A DNA stretch of 64,000 bases, taken from Actinomycetota bacterium (GTDB lineage Bacteria; Actinomycetota; Acidimicrobiia; Acidimicrobiales; Iamiaceae). A program made the translations under genes and the position numbers. Under the pieces are notes generated by a model. The model was not told the DNA's origin. It made no database searches and was given only the letters and a program-made list of their open reading frames with translations. The stretch spans positions 36,909 to 100,908 of the forward strand of contig JACPNX010000014.1 of the NCBI GenBank assembly GCA_016185275.1. The letters are read 5' to 3'. Positions 15,726-24,273 of this stretch are shown in pieces; positions within the stretch are counted from its first letter, which is position 1; each line of letters begins with the position of its first letter.

Positions 15726-17803
15726 TCGCCCGAGGGCGGGCCGGGCAGATCGCCCCGAGCGGGGCCGACCTCCGACGCAGCCTCGCCGACCCGGCGCCGC
15801 AAGGCCACGGCCGCGCCGGCGAGAGCCGCGCCGGCGGCCACCATCGCCGAGCCGGCGAGCGCGGGGCCGGTCACGTCGGCTCCGGTGCGGGCCAGCTCGC
15901 CGCCCGCGCCGTCGCCACCGGTCCCACCGTCGCCACCGGTCCCACTGCCGCTCGAACCGCCCCCGCCCAACGTCGTCGACGTGGCCGCCGAGGTCCCTGT
16001 GGTCCCCGTGGTCGTCGTGGTGGACACGGGTGGCGGCTCGACCGGGATGCGCAGCATGAGCTCGACGTTGTGCGCCTCGGCGCCGCCGATGTGGCCGGCT
16101 CGGCTGACCTGCGCGTCGTTGGCGGCCAGCTCCCGGCTCATCGATGCCAGCCCGAGCAGGCTGCGGTCGTCGTACGGCACCGACGCCGGCGCGGCGTGCT
16201 CGATGACCGTGCAGAAGATCGACAGCGTGCCGTCGCGGTTGTCGGCCAGCTCCACGAGGCGAGCCTGCTGGGGGTAGTCGACGTGGCTGGCCGTGTTGAT
16301 CTCCCAGAAGCCGCCGGTGAGGCCGAGAGGGTCGGGGTGGGGCGTGACCTCGTGGCGATGCGTGTGGCCGTTCACCCAGGCGACGACGTTCGGGTACCGC
16401 AGCAGCGTGGCCACCACCTCGGGGCCCTGGACCCGGCGCTCCGTGGGCCGGGCCGGGTCCGGGTCGCCCGCGTCCATGGTGGCCGGCGTGTGGTGGCTGA
16501 ACACGAGGACGTGGACACCGTCACGACCCGTCCGCACGACGGTGCCCGAGGCGTCGACGTACCACGCGGCGCGGGCCCGCAGCTCCGCCTCCAGCCAGCG
16601 GAGCTGACCTTCACCGATGGATCCGGCTGCGCCGTTGGGACCGCCGGCCCGGTTGCAGGTGTCGAGGCTGACGCCCACGACGCCCGGGGCGATGTCGAAC
16701 GTGAACGCAAGGGGCCCGCCGTCGAGGTGGTCGGTCGTGTAGCCGTGACCGCCCGGGGACGTCGGTGAGGCGAGCATGGCCCGGGCGAAGTCGGTGGGCG
16801 ACAGTGACCGACGGTCGGCGTCGGGCGTCACGATGCGAGCGGGGTAGCGACCGGCGCGCAGATCCGCAAGGAAGGTGGCGGGATCGCGCAGGAGGCGCAG
16901 GACGAACGTGATCGGGTCGTCGCCCGGAGGCACGCCGGTCACCTTGAGGCGGCCCGTCAGGATGGCGTCGAGGGCGGCGGACGGGGCGGCGTTGCCCTGG
17001 ATGAGACCGTCGTGGTTCCCGTAGGTCGCGATCCACGGCAACCCGACGCCCGGCGAGGGAAACGGTGCGATGGCCGACTCGAGCAGACCCGCGATGTCGG
17101 GGTAGCCGAGGTCGTCCTTGTAGCCATCGCGGACGGACGGGTCGGGATGCCAGTACGTGGGGTTCGAGTCCGACGTGTCCTGGACACCTTCGTAGCGCCC
17201 GACCTCGCCGCTGTCGGCGCGCACCGACCCGCCGTCCAGCAGCCCTACGAACCGGTCGAGCTCGTTGCGCTGGCAGTTGTCGATGTTGTCGCCGGTGGAT
17301 ACCGCGACGTCGAACGGTCGGCCGGTCACCGGGGCGCCGCGGAGGCTGCCGACCCTGGTGAGCATGGAGGCGGCCACCTGCCCGGTGAGCGTCTCCTGCG
17401 GCCGGTAGGCGCCGCGGAACACCGGGTGGGCCGGGTCGAGGAACTCGACGCGGCCGGGGCTCTGGGCGTCGATCACGTGGATGTCCGTGAGGTGGACGAG
17501 AGCGGCGAGCGCCAGGCGGCGCTCGTCGCGGTCCGCGCCGGGCGCACCGAGCTCGGCGCGCACGAGCATGGGCCAGCCGGGTGCGTCGACGAGGCGCTGG
17601 TACACGCCGGCGCCGCCGGGCGCGACCGTGGCCGCGAGCGTCGTGCCGGTGGGGTCGACGGCGGATGCGAGCGACACGACCCGAGGCGCCGCGGCTGCCG
17701 TTCGCCACCGCAGCAGCGGCCCACCGATCGCGACGCCCGCCGCGGTGGCGCCGGCCCCGGTCAGGAAGCCGCGCCGCCCGACGGAAGGCGGGTCTGCGCT
17801 CAC
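15722..17803 (-). CDS. Tat-exported metallophosphoesterase (TIGR03767-like) with LARTG C-terminal anchor
   Basis: The 693-residue protein starts with a twin-arginine signal (VGRRGFLTGAGATAAG). The metallophosphoesterase core shows HLTDIHVIDAQSP, VSTGDNIDN, TYGNHDG and VNGHTHRHEV, the complete dinuclear metal set. The layout agrees with the actinobacterial TIGR03767 family. After a Thr/Gly/Ser-rich spacer the C-terminus reads LARTGAD, then a hydrophobic helix, then Arg-Arg-Arg, which has the form of a cell-wall sorting signal with Ala in place of Pro. The GTG start overlaps the upstream DUF2505 stop by GTGA. Likely surface-anchored; the substrate is unknown. Confidence 0.85.
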   Translation of the reverse strand: MSADPPSVGRRGFLTGAGATAAGVAIGGPLLRWRTAAAAPRVVSLASAVDPTGTTLAATVAPGGAGVYQRLVDAPGWPMLVRAELGAPGADRDERRLALAALVHLTDIHVIDAQSPGRVEFLDPAHPVFRGAYRPQETLTGQVAASMLTRVGSLRGAPVTGRPFDVAVSTGDNIDNCQRNELDRFVGLLDGGSVRADSGEVGRYEGVQDTSDSNPTYWHPDPSVRDGYKDDLGYPDIAGLLESAIAPFPSPGVGLPWIATYGNHDGLIQGNAAPSAALDAILTGRLKVTGVPPGDDPITFVLRLLRDPATFLADLRAGRYPARIVTPDADRRSLSPTDFARAMLASPTSPGGHGYTTDHLDGGPLAFTFDIAPGVVGVSLDTCNRAGGPNGAAGSIGEGQLRWLEAELRARAAWYVDASGTVVRTGRDGVHVLVFSHHTPATMDAGDPDPARPTERRVQGPEVVATLLRYPNVVAWVNGHTHRHEVTPHPDPLGLTGGFWEINTASHVDYPQQARLVELADNRDGTLSIFCTVIEHAAPASVPYDDRSLLGLASMSRELAANDAQVSRAGHIGGAEAHNVELMLRIPVEPPPVSTTTTTGTTGTSAATSTTLGGGGSSGSGTGGDGGTGGDGAGGELARTGADVTGPALAGSAMVAAGAALAGAAVALRRRVGEAASEVGPARGDLPGPPSGD

Positions 17804-18303
17804 GGCCGCACGCCCAGGTAGCGCTCGACCAGCGCGACCTCGTCGTGGAGGTGCTCGCGCAGTCCCGACACGATGGTTCGCTCGGCCCGGCCTCCGAGCA
17901 GCGGCACGTGGACGCGCACGTCGCCCTCGGCGCGGCGCAGCGTCGCCCCGGCGTCACCGTCGGCCGGGTCGAGCCGGTAGTGGCCCGAGCAGCTCAACCG
18001 GTCGGGATAGTGGTCGGGCAGCATCCGGAACGTCACCGATCGGGTGGCGAGGTCGTGCTCGGAGTCCTCGACCCAGCTCAACTTGTCGGGGTCCACGACG
18101 GCTCGCACGGCGCCGTTGACCTCACCGGTGAACCGGTACCTCACCTGCAGGTGGACGCGGTCGCCGTCCCGCTCGCGGCTGAGCACGTCGGGCCGGCCGA
18201 GCTTCGGCGCGTCCGCGAGCGCCTCGTAGAAGGCGGCGTCGGCGTAGGCCGCGGCCACGGCGTCGGGCGGGGCGGCGAGTGCCTGCGTCAGTGCGAAGTG
18301 CAC
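17800..18303 (-). CDS. DUF2505-like START/SRPBCC-fold protein
   Basis: This 167-residue protein has the alternating strand pattern of DUF2505, a small START/polyketide-cyclase-like lipid-binding fold: RVHLQVRYRFTGEV, LSWVEDSEHDLATRSVTF and LSCSGHYRLDP, then a C-terminal helix. It has no signal peptide. The GTG at 18303 is preceded at six bases by CACGAT, close to the leaderless consensus. It is cotranscribed with the exported phosphatase by a GTGA overlap. The ligand is unknown. Confidence 0.72.
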   Translation of the reverse strand: MHFALTQALAAPPDAVAAAYADAAFYEALADAPKLGRPDVLSRERDGDRVHLQVRYRFTGEVNGAVRAVVDPDKLSWVEDSEHDLATRSVTFRMLPDHYPDRLSCSGHYRLDPADGDAGATLRRAEGDVRVHVPLLGGRAERTIVSGLREHLHDEVALVERYLGVRP

Positions 18304-18307
18304 GACG

Positions 18308-20335
18308 TCATCGTGGCAGGCCTGGGACCGGCGCGTCGGCGAGGGACGCTCGTGCCAGGACCCGGAGCACGTCGGCGCCGTACTCGGCCGCCTTCACTGC
18401 GCCGACACCGGGCACCGCGGCGAGCTGGTCCACCGTGGCTGGCCGCACGCGGGCCACCTCGGCGAGCGCGTCGTCCCCGAACACGATCCCGCCGGGCATG
18501 CCCACGGAGTCGGCGACGCGGCGGCGCCACTCGTGGAGCGCGTGCAGCACCTCGCCGTACGCACCCGGCTCGTGGGTCACCTCCAGGCGGGCCCGTGCCC
18601 GGGCCAACCCACGGTCGTGCATGACCTCGCCGGCGGCGGCTCGGAGCTGGTGCGTGGCGGTGCGCAGCGCGCCGATGTAGGGCGACGGCTTGCGCCGTAG
18701 CGCCCGCTCACCGAAGGACCGCTCCTCGGCCCAGGTGATGCGCAGGGCCTGCTCGGCCCGGGTGACGGCGACGTAGAGCAGCCGCCGCTCCTCGGCCTTG
18801 GCCTCGTCGGTGCGGGCGTGGGAGATCGGTACGAGGCCGTCTTCGAGCCCGGCCAGGTGGACGACGGGCCACTCGAGTCCCTTCGCGGCGTGGAAGGTGA
18901 CCACCTCGACGGCGTCACGCTCGGAGACGTCGTCGCCCTGGAGGTTGGCCGCGAGCCACGAGCGCAGCTCCTGGACGGTGCCGGTCGGTTCGACGGCGGT
19001 GAACTCGTCGCCGAGGCGGACCAGCGCTTCGAGCGCCTCGAGCCGCGACTGCTCCGCGTCGGTGCGGGCCTCGTCCGTGCGGGCGTCGCGCTCGGCCCCG
19101 ACGGTGGCCGCCAGATCGGCGAGGGCCGGCCGGGCCGGCGTCTCCCGGCGACCGAGCTCCCGCAGGGCCGCGCCGACGTCCGGGCGGGCGAGGAACGGGG
19201 CCGCGCCCCGTACCCGGTACGGGATGCCGGCCCGCCGCAGCGCCTGCTCGATCAGGGCGGTCTGGGCGTTCGTGCGCACCAGGATCGCCTGGCGCGCCCA
19301 GCGGCCACCGGGCTGGTGCGCGTCGCGCACGGCACGGGCGACGCCTCGGGCCTCGTCGTCGTCGGTCGGGTAGGCCACGATGTCGGGCACGGGACCGCTC
19401 GGCCGGTGGGCCGCCAGTGGCCGCACCCGGCCGGCTCCGCCGTCGAGCACGGCCGCGGCCACGGCCAGGACCTCGGGCGTCGACCGGTAGCTGTCGACCA
19501 GTTCGATCACCTCGGCTCCGGGATGGTGCTCCGCGAAGCGCACGAGGAAGGAGGCGTCGGCGCCGTTCCAGCGGTAGATGGCCTGGTTCGGGTCGCCGAC
19601 CACGCACAGGTCGCGCCGGTCGCCCGCCCAGGCCGACAGGAGCCGGTGTTGGAGCGGGTTCACGTCCTGGTACTCGTCGACGAAGAGGTGCCTGAACCGC
19701 CAGCGCTGCGCCGCGGCGAACGCAGGGTCGTCGACCATCGCATCCGCGCAACGAGCGAGCAGGTCGTCGAAGTCGACGAGTCCCCGCATCCGCTTCTCGT
19801 TCTCGTAGCGGGCGTACAGCTCGGCGACCTTGGCGTGCGCCAGCCCGGTTCGGCGGTCCGCCCGGGCGGCGGCGGCGGCGTAGCCGTCCGGGGCCACGAG
19901 CCGGGCCCTCGCCCACTCGATCTCGGTGGCGAGCTCGCCGACCGACATGCGCGCGCTGCGCCCGAGCAGCGGTGCGAGCAGCCGGCTCTTGCGGTCGAGC
20001 AGCGCCGGCGCGCTCTGCCCCAGCCCCTTCCACCGCGTGTGCAGCTGGGCCCAGGCGACCGCGTGGAACGTCCCGGTGGTGGGCAGGTCCCGCAGTCCGA
20101 GCCGCCGGAGCCGGGAGCCGAGCTCGCCGGCGGCCTTGCGGGTGAAGGTGAGCGCGAGGACGTGGCGGGCATCGGTGCTGCCGTTGGCGCACCGGTAGGC
20201 GATGCGCCTCGTCAGCACACGGGTCTTGCCCGAACCGGCACCCGCGAGGATGCACAGCATCGGCGCGGGGGAGACGACGGCGGCGCCCTGGTGGGCGTCG
20301 AGACCCGACAGCAGCGCACCCTCGTCGACGTCCAC
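18308..20335 (-). CDS. UvrD/Rep-type DNA helicase with C-terminal HRDC domain (UvrD2-like)
   Basis: This 675-residue SF1A helicase unwinds 3'-tailed DNA in repair. Walker A is ILAGAGSGKTRVLTRRIAYR, motif II is FVDEYQDVNPLQ, motif III is VVGDPNQAIYRWNGAD, and motifs V/VI are FHAAKGLEWPVVHLAGLEDG and LYVAVTRAEQALRI. The last 80 residues are an HRDC domain ending VRPATVDQLAAVPGVGAVKA, as in mycobacterial UvrD2. The tetracysteine motif that UvrD2 carries between helicase core and HRDC is absent. GTG at 20335 is set by a leaderless -10 box; longer in-frame starts lie beyond it. Confidence 0.9.
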   Translation of the reverse strand: MDVDEGALLSGLDAHQGAAVVSPAPMLCILAGAGSGKTRVLTRRIAYRCANGSTDARHVLALTFTRKAAGELGSRLRRLGLRDLPTTGTFHAVAWAQLHTRWKGLGQSAPALLDRKSRLLAPLLGRSARMSVGELATEIEWARARLVAPDGYAAAAARADRRTGLAHAKVAELYARYENEKRMRGLVDFDDLLARCADAMVDDPAFAAAQRWRFRHLFVDEYQDVNPLQHRLLSAWAGDRRDLCVVGDPNQAIYRWNGADASFLVRFAEHHPGAEVIELVDSYRSTPEVLAVAAAVLDGGAGRVRPLAAHRPSGPVPDIVAYPTDDDEARGVARAVRDAHQPGGRWARQAILVRTNAQTALIEQALRRAGIPYRVRGAAPFLARPDVGAALRELGRRETPARPALADLAATVGAERDARTDEARTDAEQSRLEALEALVRLGDEFTAVEPTGTVQELRSWLAANLQGDDVSERDAVEVVTFHAAKGLEWPVVHLAGLEDGLVPISHARTDEAKAEERRLLYVAVTRAEQALRITWAEERSFGERALRRKPSPYIGALRTATHQLRAAAGEVMHDRGLARARARLEVTHEPGAYGEVLHALHEWRRRVADSVGMPGGIVFGDDALAEVARVRPATVDQLAAVPGVGAVKAAEYGADVLRVLARASLADAPVPGLPR

Positions 20336-20342
20336 CGCGACG

Positions 20343-20348
20343 ATCGTA
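20343..20348 (-). promoter_or_regulatory. -10 element TACGAT, leaderless promoter of the uvrD2-like gene
   Basis: On the minus strand TACGAT is followed by seven bases and the GTG at 20335. Confidence 0.6.
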
Positions 20349-20413
20349 CGTAACGCCCGCGGGCGGGCCGGGGTGGTGTGCGTCGCGGCCGGCCTCGGAT
20401 CGGCCTTCGTGGT

Positions 20414-20419
20414 TACGCT
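20414..20419 (+). promoter_or_regulatory. -10 element TACGCT, leaderless promoter of the PH/SHOCT gene
   Basis: TACGCT is followed by seven bases and the ATG at 20427. It diverges from the helicase promoter about 70 bases away. Confidence 0.6.
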
Positions 20420-20426
20420 CCGGCCG

Positions 20427-21056
20427 ATGCCCTTTCCGCGCAAGCTGCTGAACGAGGGCGAGGAGCTGCTGCTCGACCTCCGGCCCCACTGGTTGTTCCT
20501 CGCCTCGCCGACGATCGCGCTGGTCGTCGCCATCGCCTTCGGGATCTTCGCGAGCCGGTGGAACCCGAGCAGCGGCAACCTCGATCTGCTGGTCACCGTG
20601 GTCGCCATCGGAGCGCTCGTGCTGGCGCTGGCCTGGTTCGGCGCCAAGTACCTGATCTGGAACACGACGAACTTCGTGCTCACGGGCGACCGCATCATCT
20701 CGCGACGGGGTGTCGTGGCCAAGCAGGCCACGGAGATCCCGCTGGAGCGGGTGAACACGGTGTTCTTCCATCAATCGGTGTTCGAGCGGATGGTCGGGGC
20801 GGGAGATCTCACGGTCGAGTCGGCCGGTGAGCGCGGCACGGAGTCGTTCACCGACATCCGCAAGCCGGCGGTGGTGCAGCGCGAGATCTACGTGGCGATG
20901 GAGGACAACGAGAACCGCAAGTTCGCGCGCATGGGCGGTGGTGCCCCCACGCTGTCGATCGCCGAGCAGCTCGAGAAGCTTCACCAGCTCGTGCAGCAGG
21001 GGGCGCTCAGTCCCGCCGAGTACGAGGCGCAGAAGGCCAAGCTGCTGGGCGCCTAG
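20427..21056 (+). CDS. membrane protein with bacterial PH domain and SHOCT domain
   Basis: The 209-residue protein has two membrane helices (about residues 23-65) followed by a bPH2/YdbS-like domain: YLIWNTTNFVLTGDRIISRRGVVAKQ, then IPLERVNTVFFHQSVFERMVGAGDLTVES. The C-terminus is a SHOCT module, IAEQLEKLHQLVQQGALSPAEYEAQKAKLL, which is usually an oligomerisation element at the end of such proteins. The start is fixed by the -10 box seven bases upstream. It precedes the metal-receptor gene by eight bases. Function is unknown beyond a membrane scaffold role inferred from the domains. Confidence 0.8.
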   Translation: MPFPRKLLNEGEELLLDLRPHWLFLASPTIALVVAIAFGIFASRWNPSSGNLDLLVTVVAIGALVLALAWFGAKYLIWNTTNFVLTGDRIISRRGVVAKQATEIPLERVNTVFFHQSVFERMVGAGDLTVESAGERGTESFTDIRKPAVVQREIYVAMEDNENRKFARMGGGAPTLSIAEQLEKLHQLVQQGALSPAEYEAQKAKLLGA

Positions 21057-21063
21057 CGGTCCC

Positions 21064-21762
21064 ATGGCCGAACCACCGCACCTGCGGGTCGTGAGCCTCG
21101 TGCCGTCGGTGACCGAGACGCTCCACGGCTGGGGGATCGACCCGGTGGCCTGCACGCGCTTCTGCGAGCGGCCGGACCTGCCGCACGTCGGCGGCACGAA
21201 GGATCCCGACCTGGCCGCCATCGTCGCGCTGCACGCCGATCTGGTGGTGATGTGCGACGAGGAGAACCGCGAGGAGGACGCCCTGGCGCTCACGGCGGCT
21301 GGCATCGCGGTCCACTCCTGCTCGCCGCGGACCGTCTCGGGCGTGGCTCGCGCGCTGGAGGGGTTGGCGACGGCGGTGGGCGCGGGCGTGCGGCCCCTGC
21401 CCGGCCTGCCGGCTCCGGCGCCGGTGGAGCGGCGCGCGTTCGTGCCGATCTGGAGGCGGCCGTGGATGACGCTGTCGGCCGACACGTACGGCTCCTCGCT
21501 GCTCGCCCACCTGGGCGTGGGCAACGTCTTCGGCGGCGCCGCCCTGCGCTATCCGGAGGTGGACCTGGCCGGTGCCGCCCGGCGGCGCCCGGACCTCGTC
21601 ATCGCACCCAGCGAGCCGTACCCGTTCGGGCCGCGCCATGTCGCCGAGCTGTCCCAGGTCGCCCCCGTGGTCCTGGTGGACGGAGCGGACCTGTTCTGGT
21701 GGGGCGTCCGCACGCCCGCCGCCCTGGAGCGGCTGCGCGCGCGCCTGGACCAAGTGGCGTGA
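21064..21762 (+). CDS. helical-backbone metal-receptor (BtuF-like) protein, cytosolic form
   Basis: The 232-residue protein has the two-lobed class III binding-protein fold: RVVSLVPSVTETLHGWG at the start, VGGTKDPDLAAIVALHADLVV, and the second lobe from LSADTYGSSLLAHLGVGNVF to RPDLVIAPSEPYPF. These motifs match BtuF-type cobalamin or heme receptors. There is no signal peptide or lipobox, so it is not an obvious ABC transporter receptor, and no transporter genes are adjacent. The ATG comes eight bases after the upstream stop. Ligand unknown. Confidence 0.8.
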   Translation: MAEPPHLRVVSLVPSVTETLHGWGIDPVACTRFCERPDLPHVGGTKDPDLAAIVALHADLVVMCDEENREEDALALTAAGIAVHSCSPRTVSGVARALEGLATAVGAGVRPLPGLPAPAPVERRAFVPIWRRPWMTLSADTYGSSLLAHLGVGNVFGGAALRYPEVDLAGAARRRPDLVIAPSEPYPFGPRHVAELSQVAPVVLVDGADLFWWGVRTPAALERLRARLDQVA

Positions 21763-21767
21763 CGCGA

Positions 21768-21798
21768 GCGAGCCCCGACCACCTGGGTCGGGGCTCGC
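21768..21798 (+). terminator. strong bidirectional terminator hairpin
   Basis: A perfect 13-bp stem (21768-21780 with 21786-21798) with a five-base loop lies between two convergent genes. It begins six bases after the BtuF-like stop. It is the best terminator on the right side of this gene cluster, although it lacks a T tract. Confidence 0.75.
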
Positions 21799-21840
21799 CT
21801 TCGCGTCGGCCGGCGGAAGGGGGTGCCGGCGGTTGCGGGT

Positions 21841-22062
21841 TCAGATGGGGTCGTTGTAGACCCGGCGCTGCTCGACGTGGGCGACGTCGCCGCGACCCCG
21901 TGTCGACAGCATGTAGACGAGCGACACGACGAAGCCGACGGCGCCGGCGATCATCAGGATGACGCCGATCGTGGCGAGGTCGACGTTGTTGATGTTGTCG
22001 GTGATGGCGTACTTCAACACCGCACCGATCACGAAGAGCAGGATGCTCACTCCGACCGTCAT
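21841..22062 (-). CDS. DUF6458-type small membrane protein
   Basis: The 73-residue protein has two membrane helices: GVSILLFVIGAVLKYAI, then after NINNVDLATIGVILMIAGAVGFVVSLVYML. A short Arg-rich cytoplasmic tail follows. The pattern matches the DUF6458 family of actinobacteria. The ATG at 22062 has a strong AGGAGG ribosome-binding site. An in-frame GTG upstream would add a non-conserved hydrophilic leader and was rejected. Function unknown. Confidence 0.8.
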   Translation of the reverse strand: MTVGVSILLFVIGAVLKYAITDNINNVDLATIGVILMIAGAVGFVVSLVYMLSTRGRGDVAHVEQRRVYNDPI

Positions 22063-22179
22063 GGGTTCCTCCTGTGCTGCGCCGCCCTCGGGCGGGGGCG
22101 ATCCTTGGCTGCGCCACCTGTACCCGGCGGTGTCGAGCCGGATGACCACGCCGGTCACCGTGCCGGCGCGGCTCGTCTC

Positions 22180-23250
22180 TCAGCGTGACCTCGCCGTCGC
22201 TCCGGATGCGGCTCGGGCGGCGGTCGTGGCGGCGACGGCCCCGTCGACGGCGCGCACCTTCCAGCCGTCGTGCAGCGCCCCCCTCTCGGTCAGGGCCACC
22301 ACGCACCCGCCGAAGCCGGCTCCGGTCAGCCGGGCGCCGTGGACGCCCGCCGTCGCGCCGAGGTGCTCGACGAGGGCGTCCAACGCGGGAGTCGAGACCT
22401 CGAAGTCGTCACGCAGGCTGGCATGGCTGGCCGCCATCAGCGCCCCGGCCGCGGCGGCGTCGCCGGACCGCAGCGCGGTGGCGCAGGCGCGCACCCGCTC
22501 GTTCTCCGCGAGCACGTGGCGGGCCCGGCGCCTGAGCACCGGCTCGGCCAATGCCGCCTCGTCGCCCGGTGCCAGCAGCCGCAGCGGGCCGAGCGCCGCC
22601 TCGGCCGCCGTCACCTCGGCGCGCCGCTGGGCGTAGGCCGAACCGGCCAGCCGCCGTGGCTCGCCGGAGTGGACGACGACCACGTCGACGCCTTCGGGCA
22701 GCGGCACCGGTTCCACCAATAGGCCGGTGCAGTCGATCAGCAGGGCGTGCCCGGCCACGCCGGCCACCGAGGCCAGCTGGTCCATGATCCCGCAGGGCAC
22801 GCCCGACGCCCACTGCTCGGCCCGCTGGCACAGCCGGGCCAGGGCGACATGGGGCCAGGGCCCGGGCTCGGCGTCGAGGGCGAGCGCCACGGCGACCTCG
22901 AGCGCGGCGCTGGAGGACAGACCCGCACCGACCGGCAGCGTCGTGGCCACCTCGCCTTCGAGACCGTGCGCGGGCCCCAGCTCGTGGGTCACGCCCGCGA
23001 CGTAGCGCGCCCAGTCGGGCACGACGACGCCGGGCCCGGGGTCGGGAGTCAGGGCGAGCAGCGCCGGCTCCGGTTCGGTGTCGGAGGTCAGACGGATGGA
23101 GGGGCCGCGCCGCCGCCCGCGGATCGTCGTGGCGAGATGGATCGCCATCGGCAGCACGAGCCCGCCGGTGGTGTCGGTGTGGTCCCCGATGAGGTTGACC
23201 CGGCCGGGGGCGACGGCCAGGACGGGAGGGGGCGCGGGGTCGGCGGCCAT
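22180..23250 (-). CDS. galK: galactokinase (GHMP kinase)
   Basis: The 356-residue enzyme phosphorylates galactose at C1 in the Leloir pathway. The N-terminal signature is GRVNLIGDHTDTTGG, one residue off the usual GEHTDY. The GHMP phosphate loop is LPVGAGLSSSAALEVAVAL, and the C-terminal motif is RLTGAGFGGCVVAL. The catalytic Asp lies in CGIMDQLAS. The ATG is supported by TACCGT nine bases upstream. No galT or galE gene is adjacent, so it is an isolated galK. A related sugar kinase of the GHMP family is the main alternative. Confidence 0.88.
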   Translation of the reverse strand: MAADPAPPPVLAVAPGRVNLIGDHTDTTGGLVLPMAIHLATTIRGRRRGPSIRLTSDTEPEPALLALTPDPGPGVVVPDWARYVAGVTHELGPAHGLEGEVATTLPVGAGLSSSAALEVAVALALDAEPGPWPHVALARLCQRAEQWASGVPCGIMDQLASVAGVAGHALLIDCTGLLVEPVPLPEGVDVVVVHSGEPRRLAGSAYAQRRAEVTAAEAALGPLRLLAPGDEAALAEPVLRRRARHVLAENERVRACATALRSGDAAAAGALMAASHASLRDDFEVSTPALDALVEHLGATAGVHGARLTGAGFGGCVVALTERGALHDGWKVRAVDGAVAATTAARAASGATARSR

Positions 23251-23259
23251 GGGGGCCGG

Positions 23260-23265
23260 ACGGTA
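23260..23265 (-). promoter_or_regulatory. -10 element TACCGT, leaderless promoter of galK
   Basis: On the minus strand TACCGT is followed by nine bases and the ATG at 23250, with no Shine-Dalgarno sequence. Confidence 0.55.
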
Positions 23266-23324
23266 GACCCGGTCCGCACCGGCGTCACTTGACCGCCCGG
23301 TCGAGTCGCGTGGACCATGGCGGC

Positions 23325-24263
23325 GTGCCACTCACGCCGCCGAACGCATCCGGGATCGAGCTCTACTACGAGGAGCACGGCGACCCTTCGGGGATCCCGC
23401 TGTTGCTCGTCATGGGCCTCGGCGCCCAGTCGATCGCCTGGGACGACGCGCTCGTCGACCTCCTCGTCCAGCGGGGAGGTCGCGTGGTGCGCTTCGACAA
23501 CCGCGACGTCGGCCTGTCCACGAAGACCGAAGCCGACGTCGACGTCACCACTGCGTTCCTGTCGATGGTCGCGGGCGAGCACGTCGACGTGCCGTACCTG
23601 CTCGACGACATGGCTGCGGACGCGGCCTCCCTGCTCGATCACCTGGGGCTCGAGTCGGCGCACGTGGTCGGCGCCTCCATGGGCGGGATGATCGCCCAGG
23701 CCCTCACGATCGGGTACCCCGACCGAGTGCGGAGCCTCACGTCGATCATGTCCACCACGGGCGACCGGGATGTCGGCCAGCCGAGTCCGGACGTGGCGCC
23801 GATCCTGATCCAGGCGCGCCCGGTGGACCGCGAGGCCGCCATCGAGCAGGGCGTCGTCACCTCCCGGCTGATCGCGTCCCGGGACCACTTCGACGAACCC
23901 CGAACCAGGGAACGGGTCGCCGCCGCCTACGACCGCGCCTTCCACCCCAAGGGCGTCGGTCTGCAGCTGCTGGCGATCGTCGCCTCGCCGTCGCGCACGG
24001 AGGCGCTGCGCGAGGTCCGGGTGCCTGCACTGGTCGTCCACGGCGACGCCGATCCGCTGGTCCATCCGAGCGGTGGCCTGCGCACCGCCGAGGCCATCCC
24101 GGGGGCGCGCCTCGAGATGGTCCCCGGGATGGGCCACGACCTGCCGGAGGCCCACTGGCCCCGGATCGTCGACGCCATCTGGGACATCGTCGAGCGGGCC
24201 GAGAGCGAGCGGACCGCGGCCGATCCCGGTGCCGCCGCCGGGCAGGCGCCGGCGCCGGCCTGA
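23325..24263 (+). CDS. alpha/beta-hydrolase fold protein
   Basis: This 312-residue hydrolase has the oxyanion loop [16 protein letters not shown], the nucleophile elbow [12 protein letters not shown] (Ser near residue 121), the acid in VHGDADPLV and the final His in [13 protein letters not shown], a complete catalytic triad. The GTG at 23325 is chosen because it starts at the fold and has GACCAT, close to the leaderless consensus, six bases upstream. It ends ten bases before the racemase-like gene and is probably cotranscribed with it. The substrate is unknown; esterase or lipase activity is the family norm. Confidence 0.85.
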   Translation: MPLTPPNASGIELYYEEHGDPSGIPLLLVMGLGAQSIAWDDALVDLLVQRGGRVVRFDNRDVGLSTKTEADVDVTTAFLSMVAGEHVDVPYLLDDMAADAASLLDHLGLESAHVVGASMGGMIAQALTIGYPDRVRSLTSIMSTTGDRDVGQPSPDVAPILIQARPVDREAAIEQGVVTSRLIASRDHFDEPRTRERVAAAYDRAFHPKGVGLQLLAIVASPSRTEALREVRVPALVVHGDADPLVHPSGGLRTAEAIPGARLEMVPGMGHDLPEAHWPRIVDAIWDIVERAESERTAADPGAAAGQAPAPA

Positions 24264-24273
24264 GGCGGTCGAG

